Of a stretch of 27,034 nt of DNA, positions 1 to 7,669 are shown piece after piece. Source of the stretch: Candidatus Aminicenantota bacterium (lineage in GTDB: Bacteria > Acidobacteriota > Aminicenantia > UBA2199); assembly GCA_030612495.1 (NCBI GenBank), contig JAUWNT010000006.1, positions 1 to 27,034 on the forward strand, written 5' to 3'. The first letter of the stretch is position 1. Every line of letters starts with the position of its first letter. The notes under the pieces are model-generated. The model saw nothing but the letters and a program-made list of their open reading frames with translations, made no database searches and was not told the DNA's origin. Made by a program: the position numbers and the translations under genes.

Positions 1-153
1 ATTAAAGATTATAGTATTCAAAATGGGAATGAATATAGATGTCATTGCAGTAATTTAATTGGTATTGATGAAGGGAAATGGATCAAGATGAAACAACGTT
101 CTTTTACATGTTCAGGCACAATATCAAAAAAAAGAAGTAAAAAAATTAAATGA
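1..153 (+). CDS. 3' end of an unknown Cys-containing protein (partial)
   Basis: The window opens inside a reading frame (frame 1) that gives 50 residues before a TGA stop. It contains an RCHC motif (Cys14, Cys16), then about 20 residues on FTCSG (Cys37), and a Lys-rich tail. The spacing is loosely like the small zinc-binding Com-type proteins (pattern RCxxC, then xIKCxRC), but the second cysteine pair is incomplete, so this could be a degenerate copy. That the frame is open to the edge and ends in a basic tail supports a real gene end, but 50 codons is short in AT-rich DNA. It is separated by about 110 bases from the next gene, which has its own promoter-like element. I do not recognise the function. 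Confidence 0.4.
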   Translation: MKDYSIQNGNEYRCHCSNLIGIDEGKWIKMKQRSFTCSGTISKKRSKKIK

Positions 154-236
154 AAAAACATATTGAAAGAAGTTTATAAAAATTCCAAATTCCAGAACTG
201 AACCCAAACTGTTTGGCTTCTTTATATTTAGTACTG

Positions 237-245
237 TGGTATAAT
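237..245 (+). promoter_or_regulatory. Extended -10 promoter of the defence cassette
   Basis: A perfect TATAAT (240-245) is preceded by TG one base upstream (TGGTATAAT), the extended -10 form that needs little or no -35. Transcription would start near 252, giving a 13-base leader to the ATG at 265 or a 37-base leader to the in-frame ATG at 289. No good -35 sits at 17 bases; a TTGGCT at 213-218 is 21 bases away. Confidence 0.5.
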
Positions 246-264
246 AAATACAAATATAAAAAAC

Positions 265-840
265 ATGTTTAAATATAATAATGATTATATGAACAATGAA
301 CAGATTTTCTTTTCGGGAAATAAAAAAATTTTACAAAAGAAAAAAATTGGTATTTTTGTTTCAAGAGCAATACCATTAAATATAATCATTCCAGCAGAGA
401 AATTTTTGTTATCATCAAGTGAATTACCTTATACTTTTATAAGCGGCTGGCATTCACCTTTTGAAAGAAGAATCTTAAAAAAATTATTATCAGCAGATAA
501 AGAAACAATCCTTTTTACTTCCAAGGGTATTAAAAATCAATCGATATATAAATACCTTACAAAAGCATTTAATGAAAAAAGATTATTGATTGTTTCTTTG
601 TTGTTAGAAATGGCAAGAGTTACATCAAGTAATTCTATAAAAAGGAACGAAACAATTGCCGATATTGCAGAGCATAATCTTTTTATTTTCATAAACAGGG
701 GTGGAAATCTTGAAAATCTTTTTAATCAATTGGTAAGCAGAAACAAAATCCCATTGGTATTTAACCACTCAGCAAACTCTTTTTTCCTAAAAAAAGGTAA
801 ACCAATTGATCTTCAAAATTTTAAGGAGATATTATTATGA
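265..840 (+). CDS. DprA/Smf-like (SLOG-fold) DNA-processing protein, first gene of defence cassette
   Basis: This 191-residue protein resembles the short DprA-like family. A beta-strand/turn near residue 28 (IGIFVSRAIP) is followed by the telling FISGWHSPFER motif (about residues 58-68), then an ILFTSKGI strand and a late FINRGGN turn. Competence DprA proteins bind single-stranded DNA and load RecA, but they are usually 280-400 residues with extra SAM or winged-helix domains. This stand-alone core is more like the DprA-like members found beside restriction systems. Neither possible start (ATG 265 or ATG 289) has a visible Shine-Dalgarno site; the second better fits the usual N-terminus of the family. 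The stop overlaps the methyltransferase start (ATGA), so the two are translationally coupled. Its biochemical role here is unknown; nucleotide sensing or DNA-end binding are inferences. Confidence 0.65.
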   Translation: MFKYNNDYMNNEQIFFSGNKKILQKKKIGIFVSRAIPLNIIIPAEKFLLSSSELPYTFISGWHSPFERRILKKLLSADKETILFTSKGIKNQSIYKYLTKAFNEKRLLIVSLLLEMARVTSSNSIKRNETIADIAEHNLFIFINRGGNLENLFNQLVSRNKIPLVFNHSANSFFLKKGKPIDLQNFKEILL

Positions 841-3800
841 TAATAGACTGGAAAACAGAAATTCTCCCTGTTCTTGACCAGGTACGTGATAAAGGTGTCA
901 ATGTTGACATAATGAGAAATCTATTTATAAATAAACTTAACTATGATTTTTCAGATAGGGTAGCACTTATTGAGTTTCCTGAAAGCATTAAAAAGAATGT
1001 AATTTCTATTAAGATAATTGCAGAAAAAAATGACTTTAAGGTTCTATTTTGCGAAATTGAAACACTTTTAAAGGGCATAGAACTTCCGGTTGTTAAAAGA
1101 ATCTCAGATTATTATCCTGCTAACGTTATAATTTTTACCAACAAGGATGGTGATGAAGCTCATTTTATTAACACTAAATATGTTGGTAAAGGCAAGTATA
1201 AAATGGCCAGGGGTTTAAGGAGAATTACCGTTGGAAAAACTGACAGACTCAGAACTGCTGCAGAAAGATTATCAAAGATATACGCAGATGATGGTATGTC
1301 AACATTTAATCTAATGACAAATTGCGAAGAAGCATTTGATGTTGAAGCAGTTTCTAAAGAGTTTTATAAAGAATTTGTAGAAAAATATAAGAAATTAAGA
1401 AATACCGTCCAAAGAAATAATAGGTTATCAGATGAAGTTGCTGACCATTTAACTCAGGAAATTATAAACCGCCTTTTGTTTTTATATTTTATACAAAAAA
1501 AAAGATGGCTTAATAATGATTATAAATTTCTTTATAATAATTTCAAATCAAATAAAAAAGAGTATTATAAAGATTTTCTTGTCCCCCTCTTTAAGAAACT
1601 TTCAATCAAAGACTATGAGTATTCTGAGTTTGAAAATATACCATTTTTGAATGGCGGACTTTTTGAGTTCAAGGAAATTGAAAAGAAAATATCTATTCCA
1701 AATGAATCTTTTAAAGATATTTTTGATGACCTTTTAGAACGGTTCAATTTCACGATTAGAGAAGATACAGAATTTGAAGAAGAAGTGGCAATAGACCCTG
1801 AGATGCTGGGAAAGATATTTGAAGAACTGATTCTATCCATAGAATCAGAAAAATATAAAGATGTCCCTGATGCACGGCGAGGATCCGGTAGTTATTATAC
1901 ACCACGCTTTATTGTGTCATTTATGGTAAAACAATCTCTGCTCAATTATTTGACCAATGAATTGCCGAAAATCCCGAAAGATAACCTGAAAAAGTTAATA
2001 TTTGATTCATCTTTAGATAGAATTAATAATCTAAATCTAATTAAAGAAAAATTACTTAATTTAAGAATTGTTGACCCTGGAGTAGGCTCTGGAGCTTTCT
2101 CTGTTGCCATTCTCAATAAATTGGTAGAAATAATAGCAAAGTTAAATGAAAAACTTGGAAAAAATGAAAATAAATTCAGTTTAAGAAAAAAGCTCATTGA
2201 GGATTGTATTTACGGGGTTGATATTCAGGAAAGAGCAGTCCATCTTGCACGGTTAAGACTCTGGTTGTCCTTGATAGTTGATCTTGATGCAGAAGAAATT
2301 AAAGACATTCCACCTTTAATTAATCTTGACTTCAAGATCATTAAGGGAGACAGCCTGGTATCAAAAGTATGTGGCTTCAAGTTTGATTTAAAAACACCAA
2401 ACCTGCGTGACCAGAAAATAATAGAATTGATTGAAAAATATAAAGGCCTAAAGGACCAATATTCAGAAACAGTCACTGAAGCTAAGAAACTGGTTTTAAA
2501 AGAAAAAATAAATAAAACAAAGTGTGCCATAGCTATATGGCATCTTGAAAGTATAAAAAATGCGTATAAACAGGATTTAAAGTCAATAGGTGCCCAGAGA
2601 GACTTATTTGAGAAGTCAGAAAAAGAAATTAAAAAAGAAGAATTTCAGAAAGAAAATATTGGACAAAGAATATCTAATCTTGAAGAAAAAATTGAAAAAA
2701 TAAAAATCACTCAGGAAATAGATGCTTTCAACTGGAACCTTGATTTCTTTGAAGTAATGGGTATAAAAGAAGGTTTTGATATCGTCATCGCAAATCCCCC
2801 ATATGGTGTTGCTGTTGATAAAGCAGTTTATCAAGATGAATTTGCTCTTGGTAGTAAAGATAGTTACGGGGTCTTTGCTGCACTTGGAATGAATATTTTA
2901 AAACCTGGTGGTACACTTTGCTACATTATGAGCGATACCTGGCAAACTATCAGAACACATTACAAGTTACGCAAAAAACTCTTTGAAGAAACTGAAACCC
3001 AGTATCTTATATCTGTGCCAATGAGAACCTTTAAGGCAACAGTAAATACGGGAATTTACTTGTTTAAGAAAAGTGCTATTGATAAACTTAAAGATAATTT
3101 TATTATAGCAGCGGATTTTCACAATCTTGATATAAAAAAGGGTGATCTGGAAGCTGGTTTTGATATGCTGATGGAAGAAGGTAGTTTTGATGAGACAAAA
3201 GATAGTTATACCATATTTTCAGATAGAGAAATGGCTATTTATGCTTACAGGCAAAAAATTATAAAGAAGTTTTCTAATCTATCCTTCTTTATTGCATCGC
3301 CCAAACTATTTAAACTAATGAATGATACAACAAATGTGGATATATTTAAGAAACCACCTGTTATTAAGGTCGATTTTAATGATAAAGAGATTGAACTGGT
3401 GAAATTGGGAGATATCGCAAAAGTAAAACAGGGATTGTGCACTGGTGACAATGAGTATTATTTAAGACAACTTCCAGGAACAAGAGGGAGTTATAAAGAA
3501 ATAGATTTAAGCTTAGTCTTAAAAGAAGAAGAACTTGAGAAAATCAGAATAGATGAAAAACTCAGATTAGATATAATAGAAAATGGAATCTGCATAAATC
3601 CAGATGACAAAAAACATAAATATCGATATTTTAGCAGCAGGTACTTTGTTCCTTATGAAAAGGGGGGAGCATCTAGTGTTGAAGAAGGATGGCTTCCAAA
3701 CTATCATGTACTCACTCCATACTTTATCGATTGGTCAGAAAACGCATTGAGAAGAATGAAGACATTAACAATTGCGGAGAAACTCAGAAGTAAAGGGATT

Positions 3801-4334
3801 GCAGTTTATTCAAAAAAACATGAAAAAACGTTAACTACACTTTTTAAAAATAAAAAATATTATTTCAGCAAAGGTGTAAGCTTTTCTGACACAGGCTTTT
3901 ACGCTCCTACTTTTAGAATATTAAACGGAATAATTTTCGATGAAATGGGTATGAGTATCTTCACAAAAGACACTTTTTCTTCAATAAGTTTATTGGCAAA
4001 TAAGATTTCAAAATATCTTATTAAGAATTTCATAAATAGTACCGTTCATTCACAAGTCGAAGGAGTTAAAAAAATTCCAATAATTTTTCATATTCCTGAA
4101 AATTATAAAAATAAATTAACTAAATTAGTATCTTGTATAACCAACCATCAAAAACAAAATCCTAAATATGATTATATGACCAATGAGCAGATTGAGATAG
4201 ATAAAATTGTCTATGAGATGTATAATCTGAATGAAGAGGATATAAAAGAGGTTGAAGATTGGTACTTCAGAAGATATCCTAAATTAGCTAAAGTGATTGA
4301 AGAGAAATTAAAAAAGAAAAATGAGGGAGAGTAA
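837..4334 (+). CDS. Eco57I/type IIG-like N6-adenine DNA methyltransferase
   Basis: This is a large (1165-residue) DNA modification enzyme that should transfer a methyl group from S-adenosylmethionine to adenine N6 in a specific site. Landmarks are FLNGGLFE (270-277), GSYYTP (351-356), motif I for SAM binding DPGVGSGAF (from Asp413), a Lys/Glu-rich coiled-coil-like stretch (about 550-640), and the catalytic motif IV NPPY (Asn653-Tyr656). The C-terminal third, starting around the VKLGDIAKVKQG segment (about 857), looks like a target-recognition domain. Type IIG enzymes of this size normally carry an N-terminal PD-(D/E)xK nuclease; the first 180 residues here show no clear such motif, so cutting may be done by the downstream PLD-helicase. 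An AAGGAG site at 823-828 lies 8 bases before the ATG, and the next gene starts 2 bases after the stop. The family is secure; the target sequence cannot be read. Confidence 0.9.
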   Translation: MIIDWKTEILPVLDQVRDKGVNVDIMRNLFINKLNYDFSDRVALIEFPESIKKNVISIKIIAEKNDFKVLFCEIETLLKGIELPVVKRISDYYPANVIIFTNKDGDEAHFINTKYVGKGKYKMARGLRRITVGKTDRLRTAAERLSKIYADDGMSTFNLMTNCEEAFDVEAVSKEFYKEFVEKYKKLRNTVQRNNRLSDEVADHLTQEIINRLLFLYFIQKKRWLNNDYKFLYNNFKSNKKEYYKDFLVPLFKKLSIKDYEYSEFENIPFLNGGLFEFKEIEKKISIPNESFKDIFDDLLERFNFTIREDTEFEEEVAIDPEMLGKIFEELILSIESEKYKDVPDARRGSGSYYTPRFIVSFMVKQSLLNYLTNELPKIPKDNLKKLIFDSSLDRINNLNLIKEKLLNLRIVDPGVGSGAFSVAILNKLVEIIAKLNEKLGKNENKFSLRKKLIEDCIYGVDIQERAVHLARLRLWLSLIVDLDAEEIKDIPPLINLDFKIIKGDSLVSKVCGFKFDLKTPNLRDQKIIELIEKYKGLKDQYSETVTEAKKLVLKEKINKTKCAIAIWHLESIKNAYKQDLKSIGAQRDLFEKSEKEIKKEEFQKENIGQRISNLEEKIEKIKITQEIDAFNWNLDFFEVMGIKEGFDIVIANPPYGVAVDKAVYQDEFALGSKDSYGVFAALGMNILKPGGTLCYIMSDTWQTIRTHYKLRKKLFEETETQYLISVPMRTFKATVNTGIYLFKKSAIDKLKDNFIIAADFHNLDIKKGDLEAGFDMLMEEGSFDETKDSYTIFSDREMAIYAYRQKIIKKFSNLSFFIASPKLFKLMNDTTNVDIFKKPPVIKVDFNDKEIELVKLGDIAKVKQGLCTGDNEYYLRQLPGTRGSYKEIDLSLVLKEEELEKIRIDEKLRLDIIENGICINPDDKKHKYRYFSSRYFVPYEKGGASSVEEGWLPNYHVLTPYFIDWSENALRRMKTLTIAEKLRSKGIAVYSKKHEKTLTTLFKNKKYYFSKGVSFSDTGFYAPTFRILNGIIFDEMGMSIFTKDTFSSISLLANKISKYLIKNFINSTVHSQVEGVKKIPIIFHIPENYKNKLTKLVSCITNHQKQNPKYDYMTNEQIEIDKIVYEMYNLNEEDIKEVEDWYFRRYPKLAKVIEEKLKKKNEGE

Positions 4335-4336
4335 AA

Positions 4337-7300
4337 ATGCCACAATATTCGGATATTATAGATAATAGACGAAGTTTCTTGAAGGATGAAATAAATTCTG
4401 TTTTAAAAGCAACAGAAGAGGCTAAATTTGCTGTGGGTTATTTATTTTTATCCGGGTTTAATGAAATTATTGGCAATATTTCTCATCTGAAAGAACTCAA
4501 GTTAATTATTGGCAGTGTATCTGACACAAAAACCCTTGAAGAAATCGCAGAAGGTGTGGCAAGGAGAAATGAACTTGAGGAGGCTGCAGAAAGGCTGAAA
4601 TATCAAAAACCAGCAGAGAAAAAAAAGATTATTCACACTTTAAAAACTAAGATAGGTAACAATATCGGAGGGTTGGAGCAATCCGAGGAAAATGAAAATA
4701 TGCTTTTATCGCTTAAAGATTTAATTGCGTCAGGAAAAGTTAAGGTCAAATTATATACTAAGCAGCGCCTTCATTCAAAAGCATATATATTTAAGTATAA
4801 AAAAGAAGCGGCAGAACAAACAAGGAGTGAAGGAATAGCTGTTGTAGGCAGTAGTAATCTGACCTTATCAGGATTTAAACACAGCACAGAACTGAATGTT
4901 ATAGTTCGGGGGAATGAAAATTTTAAAGAACTCGATAATTGGTTTAAAGAAATCTGGGAGGAATCTGAACCGTTTAAAAAGGAACTTCTAAGCTCAATCG
5001 ATGAAAGCTGGGCTTTAAAATATGCTAATCCGTATGATATTTATATGTTAACTCTTTACAATCTCGTTCAATCCAAAATAAAATATCGCTCTCACGTGCT
5101 TTGGGACTGGAAAGGAATGCCAAAGTTATACCGGTTTCAAAAAATAGCTGTAATGCAGGCCTATGAAATCCTGAATCGATATAATGGTGTTTTTGTCTGT
5201 GATGTTGTAGGACTTGGGAAGACCTTTATTGGAGCAGCATTAATAAAACAGCTGGGTAAAAGTGCGGTTGTTATTTGTCCACCTCGTATAAAAAAAATGT
5301 GGGATGAATTTGGAGAACGATTTAAAATTGATATAAAATCAATTTCCCATGGTAGTTTATATAAAGGAGTATTTAATCAGGAGAGCGAATTGTGGACTTA
5401 TCGAGATAGAGAAGTTGTATTAATTGATGAAAGCCATTATTTTAGAAATGCAGATAGTAAAAGATATTACGAAATCCATCCATTTTTAGCAGGTAAAAAA
5501 GTAATACTCGTAACTGCTACTCCCCAAAATACCTCTATCTGGAATATTTACAATCAAATAAGGCTCTTTAACCAGGAAGGCTCGAATGATTATCAAGTTG
5601 CAGGCGGTTCTCTTAAAGAATTTTTTAATAAAGCAGAAATACACGAAACCAAAATTCAAGATTTACTAAGCAAGTTATTAATTAGAAGAACAAGGCAGCA
5701 TATTAAGAAACTTTATCAATCTATTGAAGATGAACCCATTCAATTTCCTAAAAGAAAACTGACAACTGTTTCCTATAATATTGATGAGACCTATAACAAT
5801 CTCTTTAAAAAGATAGAAGGGGCATTGAGGAAACTGAGTTATGCCAAATACAATTTGTGGCCCTATATTAAAGAAGAAAAGAAAAGTGAAGATATTTATT
5901 CAAACCTGAGAAAAATAACCGGACTGCTTAAAGGATTGCATAAAGTTATGTTATATAAAAGACTGGAAAGCAGTATTTTTGCTTTTTCTGAAACAATAAG
6001 AAGGTTATTGAGAATTCATAGAAGATTTCTTGAAAGTTTAGAAGAAAATATTATTCCTGCTGGCGAAGAAGCACAGGATATAATTTATAGTGAAAACGTC
6101 GATATCGTTGACGCATTAGAGGAACTAAAAGAAGTTTCAAAAAAGTATCAAGCAGATGACTTTAAAATAGAGGAATTAAAACAGGATCTAACAAATGACA
6201 TTGATATATTAAAAGATATATCAAAATATTTAAAGAATGTTCCGGAAAGTTGTGATAAAAAATTTGATGAACTTACCAAGATATTGAATAAACATAAACA
6301 AGAGAAAGTTTTGATTTTTTCTGAATATGCAGATACAGTTAAGTACATTCATAAAAGACTAGAAGGGGAAGTTGATAACTTGTGTTTTGTGACTTCTAAG
6401 GTTAAAGATACAATATCAATAATTAGAAGATTTTCTCCTAAAGCTAATGAATATATGTTGAAAGATAAAGAAAATCCAATCGATGTGGTTGTGTCTACTG
6501 ATGTATTTAGCACCGGCTTGAATCTTCAAGATTGTGGAATTGTGGTAAATTACGATTTGCATTGGAATCCAGTGCTTTTAATTCAAAGAATCGGTAGAAT
6601 AGATAGAATTGGTTCGGAATATGATCTTATAAGAGTGTATAATTTCCTTCCTCATAAAAAGATAGAAAAAAAAATTTCATTAAAGGAAAGAGTGTCTCGA
6701 AGAATTCAGGAAATCCATGATAATATTGGTGAGGACCATAAAATATTAGATGAATCGGAAAGATTAAACGAAGAATCTTTATATGCTATTTATGAGCAGA
6801 AGGATATTGAAAAGTTAGAAGAAGAAATAAATGAAGAGGAATTTAATTTTGATGAAGCTGAGTTGATCATTGAAACTTTAGAGAGAGAACAGGCAGAGTA
6901 TTTGAATTATATTAAGAATTTACAATTAGGTACAAGAAGCTGTAAAAAGAACAATAAACACGAAGGAGTTTTTGCTTATTTCAGGAAAGGTGAGGTAAAC
7001 AATCTTTATATTGTGAACAAAGAAGGTAAAGTTATTTCAGATACAGGAAAAATAATGTCAGAGATCAAATGCCTGAGAGATGAAAAATATTTAGACTTGT
7101 CCAAAACAGATAAACAGCTAATTTATAAGTGTTTAGGGAAACTTGAAGATTGTTTTAAGAAAGATTACCAGAAGAATCTTAATTCTGATTATAAAAAAGA
7201 CCCGGTTGTTGTGAAAGCCATTAAGAAACTTATTAGTTTCAGGAAAGAAATTAATAATGACGAAGACTTAATGTTGATTGAAAAAATTAATAAAGCTTTA

Positions 7301-7492
7301 AACAGAGGAATACCCGATGAAGCAATTAGAGATTTGAGAAAGCTGGAAAGAACAAAGATAGAAGGAATTGAATATTTAAATAGTCTTATTAAAATATATA
7401 ATCAATATAGATTGGGCGAATTAAAATATACAGAAAAGTATGAAGAAAAATATATACCAACTGAATTAATTTGCTGCGAAGTGTTGAAATGA
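4337..7492 (+). CDS. PLD-like nuclease fused to SNF2-family helicase (DISARM DrmC/DrmD-like)
   Basis: This 1051-residue protein joins two activities. The N-terminal about 220 residues form a phospholipase-D-like domain with HSK (His146, Lys148) and GSSN (171-174), then TELN; members of this superfamily cut nucleic acids as dimers. The canonical Asp of HxK(x4)D is not at its usual place (Lys153 is there). A SNF2-type superfamily 2 motor follows: GLGKT Walker A (Lys295), DESH box (364-367), TATP motif III (393-396), and IQRIGRIDRIG motif VI (about 749-759). The final 200 residues are Glu/Lys-rich with no recognised domain. It is 2 bases downstream of the methyltransferase, so the two are surely co-expressed. 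The likely role is ATP-driven translocation on unmodified foreign DNA with cleavage or processing by the PLD domain; this is inferred from DISARM and similar systems. Confidence 0.88.
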   Translation: MPQYSDIIDNRRSFLKDEINSVLKATEEAKFAVGYLFLSGFNEIIGNISHLKELKLIIGSVSDTKTLEEIAEGVARRNELEEAAERLKYQKPAEKKKIIHTLKTKIGNNIGGLEQSEENENMLLSLKDLIASGKVKVKLYTKQRLHSKAYIFKYKKEAAEQTRSEGIAVVGSSNLTLSGFKHSTELNVIVRGNENFKELDNWFKEIWEESEPFKKELLSSIDESWALKYANPYDIYMLTLYNLVQSKIKYRSHVLWDWKGMPKLYRFQKIAVMQAYEILNRYNGVFVCDVVGLGKTFIGAALIKQLGKSAVVICPPRIKKMWDEFGERFKIDIKSISHGSLYKGVFNQESELWTYRDREVVLIDESHYFRNADSKRYYEIHPFLAGKKVILVTATPQNTSIWNIYNQIRLFNQEGSNDYQVAGGSLKEFFNKAEIHETKIQDLLSKLLIRRTRQHIKKLYQSIEDEPIQFPKRKLTTVSYNIDETYNNLFKKIEGALRKLSYAKYNLWPYIKEEKKSEDIYSNLRKITGLLKGLHKVMLYKRLESSIFAFSETIRRLLRIHRRFLESLEENIIPAGEEAQDIIYSENVDIVDALEELKEVSKKYQADDFKIEELKQDLTNDIDILKDISKYLKNVPESCDKKFDELTKILNKHKQEKVLIFSEYADTVKYIHKRLEGEVDNLCFVTSKVKDTISIIRRFSPKANEYMLKDKENPIDVVVSTDVFSTGLNLQDCGIVVNYDLHWNPVLLIQRIGRIDRIGSEYDLIRVYNFLPHKKIEKKISLKERVSRRIQEIHDNIGEDHKILDESERLNEESLYAIYEQKDIEKLEEEINEEEFNFDEAELIIETLEREQAEYLNYIKNLQLGTRSCKKNNKHEGVFAYFRKGEVNNLYIVNKEGKVISDTGKIMSEIKCLRDEKYLDLSKTDKQLIYKCLGKLEDCFKKDYQKNLNSDYKKDPVVVKAIKKLISFRKEINNDEDLMLIEKINKALNRGIPDEAIRDLRKLERTKIEGIEYLNSLIKIYNQYRLGELKYTEKYEEKYIPTELICCEVLK

Positions 7493-7553
7493 TTTATGGA
7501 GGATTATAAATTTAAATTAAATAAAATTATTTTTTAATTTATGATTTAAAGCC

Positions 7554-7582
7554 TTGACATTGTTTTTTCTTTTTTTTAATAT
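7554..7582 (+). promoter_or_regulatory. dnaA promoter
   Basis: A perfect -35 TTGACA (7554-7559) is followed by 17 bases and then TAATAT (7577-7582); TATAGA at 7580-7585 is an alternative -10 with longer spacing. The start of transcription would fall near 7589, about 80 bases before the dnaA ATG, so both upstream DnaA boxes lie in the leader. The surrounding intergenic stretch is nearly pure A/T and has no other gene. Confidence 0.65.
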
Positions 7583-7629
7583 AGAATCAAAGTTATTAGT
7601 TAATAAGAAAGAATGTTAAAATAAATAAA

Positions 7630-7661
7630 TTTTCCACAGCTGTTAATATTTTTGTGGAAAA
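7630..7661. other. Inverted pair of DnaA boxes upstream of dnaA (part of candidate oriC)
   Basis: TTTTCCACA at 7630-7638 and its exact reverse complement TGTGGAAAA at 7653-7661 face each other across 14 bases. Both match the DnaA box consensus TTWTNCACA. They sit between the dnaA promoter and the dnaA ATG at 7670, so DnaA binding here could both contribute to the origin and repress dnaA transcription, as is known in several bacteria. The boxes are seen directly; function is inferred. Confidence 0.7.
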
Positions 7662-7669
7662 TAAAGAAG

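Noticed and set aside
213..245. TTGGCT as the -35 of the first cassette promoter
   Set aside because: The 21-base spacing to TATAAT is too long; the extended -10 explains the site better.
1495..1503. A9 tract in the methyltransferase as a phase-variation switch
   Set aside because: Runs of the same length occur in the helicase gene (6666-6674) and in dnaA, so it reflects base composition.
265..7492. Calling the cassette a true DISARM system
   Set aside because: No DrmA (DUF1998 helicase) or DrmB is present; only related component types are shared.
7513..7541. AT-only inverted repeat (TAAATTAAA/TTTAATTTA) as a terminator of the helicase gene
   Set aside because: The stem has no G:C pairs and would be very weak; it is expected by chance in such AT-rich DNA.
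7652..7669. TTG start for dnaA six codons upstream
   Set aside because: No ribosome site, overlaps the DnaA box, and the ATG at 7670 gives the usual DnaA N-terminus.
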